Positions 1-11,000 of a stretch of 64,000 nt of DNA are shown piece by piece. Positions within the stretch are counted from its first letter, which is position 1. Every line of letters starts with the position of its first letter. The translations under genes and the position numbers were made by a program. Source of the DNA: Platycnemis pennipes (taxonomy: Eukaryota > Arthropoda > Insecta > Odonata > Platycnemididae). Under the pieces are notes generated by a model that was given only the letters and a program-made list of their open reading frames with translations, had not been told where the DNA came from and ran no database searches. The DNA lies in the NCBI GenBank assembly GCA_933228895.1, contig OW121848.1:137968615-138032614 (forward strand), in the 5' to 3' direction.

Positions 1-2339
1 TCTGACTTATGAAAAATCTGTTTTCCTTGTAAATTGTTGATCTTTTATTGTAGTTTTAATGAACACGCTATTTGTAGAATAATGAACTTTTTCCTCCATT
101 TGTTTTTCCGAATGATGGGAAAGATTGTACATGTTCTACATTTAAAACTCTGGCAATATTTGCCAACTGTTTACATATAATACTTATTTCCTTCATTTTT
201 GGTCATTAATATTCATTTCAACCTGTGTAAAATAGCATGTGCATCATGCAGTGGGACTTGAATCTTATTTGCATGCATCACTAGAAAACAATAAACTGAT
301 TCCTCTGCAATGCTGTGGTTAATTTTGTGAACCTAGTAACCAAATAAGCTCATGATATAGAATTGCCTTTCATTTTTGAATATTTTTTTTTTTTTAATTT
401 CCATTCAGTTTCTTGACTGGTCCTACATCACAGGAGCAGAGTTTAGGGATCTATTCTCTTTCCCCTCCTTTTTGAAAATACCCTGGGGGAGAATAAGAGT
501 TTGGAGAAACCTCACTCACTATTCGAGGGAACATTTCTTAAATACATTAACTTTCATTTCAACTGTGTGATTTATTTCACATTGTGTGAATTTCACCTCA
601 TGAAGGTGTAAAATGCATTGGCCAGTTATGCCTCAAAAGAGAGATAAATGGAAAGGAAGAGGTAATTAAACTTTCAGTTCCATCAAAATTCTGGTGGGCG
701 TACCATGGAGTGACATGTGGTTTTTCAGAATTTTGCTTCACACTTTTAACATAGTTATTTACAGTCACTTTTTCATAATTTTCTGTCATTCGAAGGAATA
801 TATGTCATATTTAGTATTAAAAAATATAACCACTTACTTTATAAATAATTTTTTAATCAATTTCGGTTCTGAATTTTTTTAATGAAAATTTTTATTTCCT
901 CGTATGTCATTTGCTGTAGATATCAATATATTCAGGTGAAACTCAGATGATGGATAATATACATATTATATTACAATATTTAATTAGAAAACCGTAAAAA
1001 TTAGCTAACTTTTTGAATAAACAAAAACGAATATGCATATTTTGCAATTTGCATATCATTCTGGAGAAAGCTCATTCCAGACAGAACCTCTCAATGGTAA
1101 CTCTTCAGTAAAATCTAGAAAGAGCGTTTCTCTAAATTAAACTTTTAATGTGAAATGAAACCATAGATTTTACCTTTTGAAGAAAATTGCAATGGCAGTC
1201 ATCTGTTTTCGTAAACAACTATTTGAATACACTTGGCTACATGGATTGCATTGTTTATGACCAGGAAGAAAAGTCCATGAGCCCAAAGTGCACAAATTTT
1301 GAAGGAATCACAATTTTTCATAACCTTTAACTGGAAAAAAGGTCCATGTAGTCTCATTTACGTTTGCACTCTTACTAACATCACAGTTTCCAATGCTGAA
1401 GTTTTTTTTAATGGAATAGTTGCTTCCTTCAGAGTGGGAAAAGATATTCACCACATGAGTGTCTGGAATTTTCGAAGCTATCTTTTGTCTCCATTGTGTC
1501 TTCATCCGCTAATGACATATTGTAGTGCACAATTTTTTATCATCTTCATTAAGTGCACAAACTACTTGTGAACTTGATGCCATTTTTGCTATTAATAAGG
1601 TGGTTACATATCTCAAAGGGACAAGCCCAGTTACAACCCATGATATACTTGTGACCAAAGAGGAGAGTTGCTAATATGTATCTAACAGGTATTGAATCAT
1701 GGATCTGTCTTTCACGTTATCGCAATCTTTATCGTTAATGCTTACCCCTAGAGCAGCGCAGGGTTAACAATATTCGTCTATAAAATTCACTCCACTGATT
1801 GTAATACGCGATTTGAAGTGCTGTACGAAAAATGAACAATGGATATCACATTCTCTCTGAGATAAGTTTAATCAATAAATAACGATAATGCTAGCGCACG
1901 CATTATGAAGATCCGTGATCGAGGCCCAGGATACTTATTTTTATTTAGGCTTTGTGCCTCTTGTTTCATTGTATTTTGATTTCTTAAGAGGAAAATTGTT
2001 TTGTAAATGCATTTCACTCAACAACTAGACTTAACTATTTATTATTCCTTTAGATCTGCACAAGAAGCCAGCTGTACAAAATCGAGTGACACCAAATATT
2101 CATTCTTTTTCCTCCTAACTTCCATCTTAGAACTTCGAAATAAGGCTATAAGTATTCAATGTTGAATTTTTTCAGTGTAGAAATCGACACTACAGATGAG
2201 ATACTTTTAATGCTAACGAGGAAACTTCAGTAGTAAGTGGAAGACTACCTTAATGCCTATTTGTACCTAACTGCTCTTGGGGTTTCATGATGTCGTATTA
2301 CACAACCATTTGGGAGGGGTAGCGAATGCTGAGATTTGA
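1..2339. other. AT-rich intergenic DNA, nothing recognised
   Basis: No open frame here has codon structure, splice borders and family motifs together. The longest frames (about 90 codons, 1299-1571) are low in recognisable motifs and stop-bounded by chance. Confidence 0.6.
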
Positions 2340-2830
2340 TTATTGAATAGATTTTTCTTGCTTAACAATATCTTCATCTGGTTCAAAACCCAGCTGTAAT
2401 AAATAAATGATAGGCCTGGTAATGCCAATTATATTTCCAGCTTGAACTGAAACAACTGTATTCTCATTGTATGTGAATCTAACCTTATTCAGTATGGTAA
2501 TGCTTTCCAGGTCTTTATTTATGACTCTCACCTAGTTGCTGATGCAGGAATAATGTTTGCTTGGTATTTTTCTGTAAAATGTGTAATGTCCCGCTGCTTA
2601 CCATAAATTTTGCAGTGAGTCAATGGGAATGAATTTTCACAAGGACCATCATCTAGAACAATTTTTTTTGTACGTGACACGTAAACGTTGTCTTTGTATT
2701 GTTGTTACAAGTGGATACTGAAACATTACTAGATAGTGTAAGGTTAATTCCTGCTTCCATCACAGTTTCACTTCTATCATGATTACGCCCTCTGCCTCAC
2801 CAAATCTTTCATTGTAGAGGATAGATAGGT
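2340..2830 (-). pseudogene. decayed protein-coding relic, family unknown
   Basis: Reading the minus strand from 2830 down, several protein-like blocks appear in shifted frames: RFGEAEGVIMIEVKL, then a Cys/Asn/Thr-rich block (STCNNNTKTTFTCHVQKK), then ENSFPLTHCKIYGKQRDITHF, and lastly a 63-codon block containing VQAGNIIGITRPIIYLLQLGF that ends at a stop near 2340. A frameshift after a run of eight A bases and in-frame stops separate them. I do not recognise the family; it may be a transposon or gene remnant. Confidence 0.4.
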
Positions 2831-2945
2831 AGGTATTAGGGATGGGTTGATTCTCAATACCACTAATTCTTGTGGATTGGTATCGGTATCAAGAATCTAT
2901 TGCCTAAAGTCGATACCAATACTGGCAATACCTATGCGAAACATG
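2820..2945. repeat. possible hAT-type element end
   Basis: A stretch beginning near TAGGGATGGG and rich in GATACC/GGTATC words with internal inverted complementarity resembles the ends of some hAT-derived interspersed repeats. No second end or target duplication was identified. Confidence 0.25.
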
Positions 2946-3042
2946 ACTGGTAGAGGTGTTGGGGAGGGTCACCCATCCAACCAACATTGCTTTACACGTT
3001 CACTGTGGGGCTGATTAAAGCCCTACCCCTCACAGTGCAGCA

Positions 3043-3060
3043 TGACCCACCGGTGGGTCA
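3043..3060. repeat. perfect palindrome copy 1
   Basis: TGACCCACCGGTGGGTCA, 18 bases, perfectly self-complementary. Confidence 0.9.
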
Positions 3061-3084
3061 CACTCAGCCTTTTGCATGGGCGGT

Positions 3085-3104
3085 GTGACCCACCAGTGGG
3101 TCAC
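3085..3104. repeat. palindrome copy 2
   Basis: GTGACCCACCAGTGGGTCAC, the same palindrome with one central change. Confidence 0.85.
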
Positions 3105-3876
3105 AGTCCTTCCGAGCTTCTGGCCACTGCCAAGGGATGGTGGTTGAAGCAGCAACACTCAGCTGTTTCCTGAGATTAGAGTAAGGCTGGGGGAGGCGAC
3201 TCCCAGCCCGCCCCTCCACCAGCCACATGGGGCACGTTATCGGCTCGACCCTGGCACAGGATGGGGGAAGAGAGGGGCAACAATACAATGCATGTGGTAA
3301 AGATTTGCTGACGTTCGGAAAACCCAGGAGACTCCCACCCGTCTCTGTTTATTGCCCCTGCCCTTGTTCGCACCTGTCTGTGAGACGTAGACGCCCGTCC
3401 GTGCGTCACCGATTCCCCAGCCCTGCTCACACTATGAGAAAAGGGAAGGAGGATCCTTTGGAAAGAAAACATTGTGGTTTGTCTCACTCAGAAAAAAGTA
3501 GTGTCTGCGTTTGGGAAGATGTACACCCGGAAAGGGCACGGTCACTCATCCACCACTGAGGGATTGGCTCAAGAACGCTACGTGACCCTCTCCCAATTGC
3601 CCTTCAGTAGAGGGGGGGGAAGGGAAAAAAGAATCTCAATCTCTCTCACAGCCGAGCGAGTACAGTTCCGACTGTTTAGTTTACGAGCAACTGACGGACA
3701 GCCAAGAGGTTGAGGAGAAAAAAGTTTCCTAAACATTTTCATTATTTTTAATAAGTTGATATATGTTTTACTATATCGAGTATTGTTCATCCTTATGTAT
3801 AAAAATCGCATAAACTTGAAAGAAAACAAAAAATAAACATATTTTGGATATAATACGCTAATACGTAAATTTGTTC

Positions 3877-3896
3877 GTGACCCACCAGCGGGTCAC
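3877..3896. repeat. palindrome copy 3
   Basis: GTGACCCACCAGCGGGTCAC, the same palindrome with two central changes. Confidence 0.85.
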
Positions 3897-4040
3897 ACTA
3901 AGTGTCACATAGTAGTCTATTATTTGAAGTGTGACTAAACTCTGGGAGAAATCACTCGATAAGTTCTCGATTCCTACTCTCACAATACTCCTCGCAAGTT
4001 ACGACAATCCAAGGAATTTTATGGCGGCAAGTCGCATTTG

Positions 4041-4062
4041 CGTGACCCACCGGTGGGTCACG
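4041..4062. repeat. perfect palindrome copy 4 (22 bp)
   Basis: The 20-base palindrome GTGACCCACCGGTGGGTCAC flanked by C and G, making a perfect 22-base palindrome just inside the right end of the TTAA-type element. Confidence 0.9.
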
Positions 4063-4399
4063 CCGCAGTGAATGTGTTAACTTCAGTGATCCCATGGGAA
4101 CCAGGGCATCAGCTTGGATCTGCCCTTGCCCTAACATAATGGCCAAATTTAATCATGCAGTTCCGATGTGGAAGCTTTAAGAACCTATACAAGATAAATA
4201 TAAGACTTTCAGAATCATACAATACCAGTACAAATGGCATTTTTATGACTTACAAATGCATGTCTATTTACGGCATTGGATAAAACCTCAGTGAGTCACC
4301 TGCTGTTGTTACTTATATTCAATTAAGCAAATTCTGCTCCACAACATTGGAATTCATTCAATAAAATTAAAATCCTGCATTCATTCTTATTCTATTTGA

Positions 4400-4405
4400 T
4401 TTATT
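4400..4405 (-). promoter_or_regulatory. possible polyadenylation signal of the NRF-6-like gene
   Basis: This is the first AATAAA hexamer I see on the minus strand below the stop codon, about 520 bases downstream. No transcript evidence is available and the region is AT-rich, so it could be chance. Confidence 0.3.
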
Positions 4406-4922
4406 TACAAGTGTATTTACAAACTAATTATAGAAATATTAATGCTATGAATCACTCATGGTCTCATCCATACAATACATTATAAAATGAAACTTACTTG
4501 TAATTAGCAAAATTTGAACTGCATGGACTTGAAATATCAAAGCTGTATGATGCACTTCCAACATGATTCACACAAAACAAGAATAACATCCAACAAGCAT
4601 GCTTCTCATGCTCTCAGCCTTATTATTTTTCCTCATGCTTATTTAGTATACTTCATCCTCCAACTGATAGGAACAAGTTAGGATATAAATCTTTTTTCAT
4701 ATTGTAAAAGTTGTGCAGATTACAAATTGGCTTGAAAGAATCCTCAAGTTAGGGCTTTCTTCTCTGATATTATGAATTTCAGTTTGTAACTATACTCATG
4801 AATAGACTGCAAAATTAGATTACATACACATATAAGATTCTGGCAATAACATTAAAAACATTAGCCAAAACATTTACAATTCTTATAAATACATTATAAA
4901 GTATATAATATGAAAGTGGTTT

Positions 4923-5066
4923 TCATGTTGTTCTTCCCTTCACTGGCGTCTTAGCATGGCCATGGGCAAGCCACCTTATTAGCAATATACTTGGACTTTC
5001 AATGGCAAGAGATAATGCATATGAGCAAAAATATGACATGCATAAGTGGCCAAAGAAAACGGCACC
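4923..5066 (-). CDS. NRF-6-like gene, terminal coding exon
   Basis: After acceptor CTTTTCACAG the exon encodes a final hydrophobic helix ending in SLAIESPSILLIRWL, equivalent to the usual 'f....E.P...LE+.l' end of the family, then a basic tail and a TGA stop at 4925-4923. A longer overlapping open frame here runs into the intron and a MITE and is not the coding frame. Confidence 0.88.
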   Translation of the reverse strand, partial: GAVFFGHLCMSYFCSYALSLAIESPSILLIRWLAHGHAKTPVKGRTT

Positions 5067-8000
5067 CTGTGAAAAGTAAAAATACAGAATTGGTTAGCAA
5101 AGTCCAACATGTTAGCTTGGTTTTACCATGAGATGCTGAAGAATTCGTTAAGAGAAACATATTGAATGATGTATTACCAATGTGTAATAAGCATTTGATT
5201 CTACAGTCAAGCCCGTTTATAATGAAGTTGAGGGGGCTGAAGATATACTTCATAACAACCAAACTTCGTTATATGTGGACCAGTTTTTCCCAGCCTCTCT
5301 TTGACAGGGATTAGCCTTTACTTCATTATAACTGGGACTTTGTCATAAACGGGTTTGATATAAGTGGGCTTGACTGTATTATGAAAATAAATATTATTGG
5401 TAAAGTGCTAAATATCTAAGTATGAAATCTTTCATCAAATTGATATTTCTAGGCTGCAATTCTGAATGATTTAGCAACCATGCTACAAGCCAAAATAGCA
5501 ACTCTTGTCACTTTTTGGCCAATAGTACCTACAACATTATTTTGGCTTTTAGCATGTTACTATATCATTCAGAATATCAGTGCTAAAGTTCCTTCATACA
5601 GGTTAGAACATGAAATTAAAGCTCACCCAAATGGCACATACAATAGTAATCAGAATTTCATGAATTTAAAGGGCTTGTGAAGTTCATAAATATTGTATGA
5701 ATCTGTTATGGCAAAGTTAAATGAAGCCATCTGTGGCTACCATAAAATGGAGTAATTTTTGTATTTAGTGGGTTGATAGTCAATTTAAAAGTAATTTTTC
5801 ACAAAGGACATCCGAAAATAAACAGTTTACCTACATGCTTAGTGTAGGCTATTATATTGATATCATCACTGTTATCTATGCAGTTATTACATCTATCCCT
5901 AAAGATTCATCATAATGCCTTATCCAGTATGAATTTTTTATGGGAATGTTTAAAAATATACAAATGGTTTAATGTTCACACATTAGTTAATACATTTTTT
6001 CAAATAATATTTTGCAACTTACAGTGTCCAATATATTTCACAGTCTCAGAGTAAAGAATAAACATGTTATTGTTGTTGAAGATATGATAATTCCTTTTAA
6101 TTCAAGTTTCTCTTTTACGGACACACCTAACCATGATGTAAAGAAAGTAGGTACTCACCAATGGCAAGAAATCAAGATGCCATGCATTTTCTGAACTTAA
6201 ATAAATAGAGTTCATAAGCATTGGATTCAGCAGGTAAGCACCATATGTTAATCTACTCAGTGGAATCCATCCTTTGAATGAGAGTAGAGAATCAATAATA
6301 CCTGAAATAATAAATGTACAATTTAGCATAAAACTTACAAAATCAGACATTTAATCAATAAAAATATGAGTCATTTTACCTGCATAGCCAGTGGAACAAG
6401 CCACTAAGATCCATGCAAGCCCTAAACTCCAAACTGTTCGGTTAAGGGCCACATAGAAAGCAGAGGCTGTCACTGAGATGTCCTTATCATAGACTCCAAA
6501 TAAAACTGATAAGTTGCAGGTGGATCCAAGCACCCATAGTAGTATTGCTGTTGTCTAGAGGATATAGATGATTTGAACAAAGATGAAACAAACATTGTAG
6601 GTATATTGTAGAAGTAACTGATAACTGACTCCACTTATGCTTAAAATACACATGATTTATCATTAATTTGCCCTGCTCACCATATTAGAGCCAAACAATT
6701 CAGTTTGCAGGATTACAAGTATTTTGAAGAAAAAAATTTAAAGATAAAGAGGATCATAATTATATCCATGGGCTAAATGTATGACAATTATAAAATTAAC
6801 CGCTGCTGTGAACGTACCTAGTACGATCGCATGGTAGGCTTCTGTGAACATGCCTTTTCGTTCTGACTGTAACGCTTTCACTTTTCCACCGCATGTGACA
6901 TGCAGGTTTCCAGAGAGTGAGCCTCAGCGAAAGGGTTAAGTACTGAATAAATTAAAATGATAAGAGGGGTATATGCACCAACTGAAGGATTTTCTAGGGT
7001 TCCAAACATGTCAGCTGTTCAATTTTTAAATGAAAGTTAGTCTAAATTCATTGGAATCCCTTTGCTCCAGTTGCACTATCAAATGATAAACATTAACTTC
7101 CTTCCAATGGGTTTCTACCTACAGGATATAGCACTAAATGGAATCGAGTAATGGATAATTTGTACAGGTATTTTCACATTTGTGGAGGCAGGACAGTGAG
7201 AAGTTGGAATAGGCACTCACCGATGAAGTAACGTCCTTTCCTTAGCTAGGGGTCAGTCTGCTTGTAAGGATGCCAAAATTATAATTCTCGCAACATGTTA
7301 TCTGAGTGGATCTTCCCCTCCCTTTTATTTCCTCCTGCCTTACCCTTTCTTCCCCATCCTCCTCCATTCTGAGAGTTTTTGTATGACAAAGTGTTGAGAT
7401 GTGTGGAGTTCTTGGTTTAGGAGCTTGAGGAGAGAAGTACTATCCTGCATTTGGGAGTGCTGGAAAAGCCAATCTTTCAGCAAGCTAGTGCCTTTTTTTA
7501 ATATCATTTTCCTTTTTGGACATTGTAAAAGTTTTTTTTATTTGGTCAAGGATCCATTTCCTCAAGAGTTTGTGTTTTCTTAGTTAACTAGTTATACCTG
7601 ATCCAGGGAATGGAAAGTAGCAATGAATTTCAGTTATTTGGTGAGGCTGTAAATAGACACAAATGAAGGCAGAGCCTGAGGATGGTGTGCTTTAGTAATA
7701 AAGGCTTGAGTCACCAGTTGCATACTGGCTGTGGACCAGGGGCCTTATGCTCAAAGTATACGAGTTCCCGTTCGTATGGCTCTCATTCGCATGGCGGAAT
7801 CCGTATAGGGAGCATACGAATGGAAGATCGGTATACTCAAGGCACATGCGGATCTGACTGTGCGAGGGAACACGGCATTCGTACGAAACTATGTGGCAAC
7901 GTTGGTCTATGTTGCTATGTGAGAAGGCACAGCCAATCACAGCCTTGATTCACTTATTTGCTGCAAACTTCATAATGCTGTTCGTCTCTATGCATTCTGA

Positions 8001-11000
8001 AACAATGCATTTTCAACAACTTCCACTTCCACCACCACTTTCAAGATGGAAGTAACATCGTTTAAGGTAAAAATTCCAAAGATCAACGAGGAACAGAAGC
8101 TCATTTTGTTGGAGTTTGTGGAAGGTCAGTAGAGTTTTTTTCACATTTTTAAGTATTTTCGCTTTATCTTATTGCTGATAATCAAGAATGTGCTCTTAGG
8201 AAAGGAGTCAGTTCCCTTATCAAATCAGCTGCTATGTCCTTAGGTATTCTATACAGCCTTCTAAATTTGTTATCTTCCAAAGAAAATGGAGAAATCCTTA
8301 CTCCCATGATTCGCTGAGGCCTTTCCTCTTGTAAATTCTCTTCTTCGTGATTGAGTAGAAGAAGACGAAACATCGCAGCTGCCATATTGTCTCTCAACTC
8401 TTCCGTTCGTATACGAACTCGTCCGGTCCCGGGCGTACGAGCTGAAGGGCCATTCGAATTCACCCACTCCGTGCTTCGAGCATACCGATTTCCTCCGCCA
8501 TGCTAGTTGGTACCACGTGACTCGCACGAAATTGCTCATTCGTATACGAACAGAATTTCGAGCATAAGGCCCCAGGATGGTAACATGGAAACCAATGTTT
8601 CAATTTTCTCTTGTCTGGCCCATGAGATAAGAAATGGTGAAATATGGCCACTCCTTGTCAAAGATATTACCATTATGGCGGGAATACTTAATCATACACT
8701 TGAAAAGTCAGTGATCATAGCAACTTTTAACAAAATGACATTAGATTTTAACAAACCATCACTTTATAAAAGAAAAAGCAATTAAAACACGAAAAGGAAC
8801 CAGATCAAGGTGCCTTAAAATTATGCATAGTACCGAGTTAAATGACAGTTAAATCTTTACAATGTGTAATTTTAATAAAAAACAAGAAATTCAACTAATA
8901 CCAAAAAATGCATGGAGGTAGTGATTGAGTATTATTTTTGCCATATACTATGTACTTAAAGCGTAACATTTGTCTGTGCCTAGATGGTTTTCGGGCTATT
9001 CAAAAAAACACTAGGGAATGTGTTAAATGTAGGGTGGTAGAACATATAGGTATTCTTTTGATAAGTGTTGCACAAACTTGCCAATTTGCTCAAAAACATT
9101 GAAGCAAGAATTTAAAATTTGTTCAGAAATGAAACTACATATTTCTAGTCCCAACTAACAATTGAGCTGTAAAATAACCAACAAATATTCTATTTTTATC
9201 TGGCATAAATATTATTTCTTTGGTTCTTCTTTATTGTAGAAGAATGATGAAGATAGTATGTTTAGATCAAGTGACAAACAAAGAAGTTCTAGGAAGAGTG
9301 GAGGAAAAGAGAAGTCAGAAGAATATTTAAAGAGAAGACACAATGACCTAATCAGCTGTATCTTAAGACATGATGGTCAGATGAAAATGGTCGTCAAGGG
9401 AAGGTTGAATGGGAAAAATGCCAAAGGAAGGCTTTACATGAGACATATTGAGCATGTAATGAAAAGCCTAAAAGATAAGAATCATATAGGTACCTACATA
9501 TAAAGAGGTTAGCTAATGGAGGAATCAAGTGGAGAGTTGAGACAAACCAATTTTTGGAGTCAAAATGAAGAAGAAATAGTCAAAGAATTCACACCATGCT
9601 AAACATACCCTGCTGATGTTCAACTTTCCATTCAGTTTCACAACATAATATCCAGTGCACATTCCAACCAGGTAAGGTCCAATGCGTGTCCATGGAGGGT
9701 CATACAGCACACTCAACATTGCCAATTGCTCATCAAGTCTGAAAACAAACACCACACATTAGGCATCCCATAAAAGAAGACAAGCATGGGAATCAAACGA
9801 TTTCATACACTGTATTTTCTGACATGAGACATGGCCTTTTCACCAGAGGAATCCACGGCTGTATCTTACATGGTCTTATGCTGTCTGGTGTACGCGGCCA
9901 TACCTGAGAAGCATCTTGTATGCTACAGCATCTTATAAGCCAGAAAATACTATATGGAAAAGTTCTAACTGTCATGTCATTCTTTGGGTTCACAAAAAAT
10001 TCTATGTACCGAAATCCTTCCATAAAAGAGGCATTTGAGAGATTGTAATTATTAGCTTGTGGATTTCCCCAATATGCTCCTCACCCTAATTTTATGAATT
10101 CTTCAAACGATAAATGGAATATTGATACTGGAAGTTTGAATTAAAGGATTGAAGATATAATAGGACCCATGAAAACAGTCTTTTGCAAGATGTTTGCCTG
10201 TGAATGTACAGATTTAAAAAATTAAAGCATTGCCAACACCATGTGGTGATGGGGGACTTGACCAACAATGATTACAACAAAAGTGTTTTCATCATGATTA
10301 ATTCTCATCTTCTTCATAAGTCAATGGAAGTCATGGTGGAACAGAAATACTGAACATAATGAGGAAATGCAAAAAGAATCTTCTGATCATTAAGTAAACA
10401 GGAAAAATAGGAGCCCCTTTTAGAAGATTCCATGCATTTTATATGCAAAAATGTACTAAGTTAGACCCTAATGCAAGATTAACAGTTCATGGTAACAATT
10501 CAATGTTTTAAGCAAGCCTATAGCATTAGCTAATGTGGCTCCCTCCATTACAGATATACAAAGCATTCTGCTAAGTTTCACAGTGGCAACGTCTTTTCAC
10601 AAACAAAATAGTCTTATTTCTTATGTTCTTTCTTCCCTGAGGGAGAGGTAGGGCCACAGAAATAAAATAAGTAACTACAATTACTTGTAAGGTAAAGATT
10701 CTGAAAAAGTATGAATGATACTCACGTAGGTATATAGCCGTAAATGAATGATATGTAACCAGTCAGGACTGATGAGCTGATGAGAATGATGACTAGAATA
10801 ATTACACTCAATACAAAATAGCTGAAATAAAAAAAACAGACTAAGGTAAAAATGGCTAATAAATACACAAGTAGGGAACAGAGAAATTCTAAAAATCAAA
10901 CTGGTATTTCATGAATTGTAAACAGATATAAAATGAGGACAAGAAATTAATTACTCCAAATAAGCAAATACTCACTACAGTAACTTACCTGCTTGAAAGT

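Larger units (their letters stand above)
2991..4080. mobile_element. TTAA-type (piggyBac-like?) element with repeated palindrome
   Basis: The outer ends are imperfect inverted repeats: a left TTTACACGTTCACTGTGG and a right that reads TTAACACATTCACTGCGG on the minus strand. A 20-22 bp palindrome (GTGACCCACCGGTGGGTCAC) sits close to each end, with further copies at 3085-3104 and 3877-3896. The interior of about 0.8 kb has no transposase. The TTAA at the right border suggests piggyBac-type target use. The left border is complex, with an extra hairpin around 3001-3037, so nested insertion is possible. Confidence 0.45.
7740..8572. mobile_element. PIF/Harbinger-like DNA transposon, internally deleted
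   Basis: Ends GGGCCTTATGCTC and (opposite strand) GGGCCTTATGCTC are identical inverted repeats, with CAG on both outer sides as a 3-bp target duplication (three bases is typical of PIF/Harbinger). Inside are the start of a Myb/SANT-like protein on the plus strand and the N-terminal part of a nuclease transposase on the minus strand. At about 0.83 kb most of both genes is missing, so it is a deletion derivative. It lies in the 9609-6554 intron of the NRF-6-like gene. Confidence 0.75.

Noticed and set aside
4999..5262. 87-codon minus frame as terminal host coding sequence
   Set aside because: It reads through the intron and a MITE in a frame different from the one fixed by splice phase.
5480..5680. 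66-codon plus frame with a hydrophobic stretch
   Set aside because: It is produced by the arms of a hairpin repeat.
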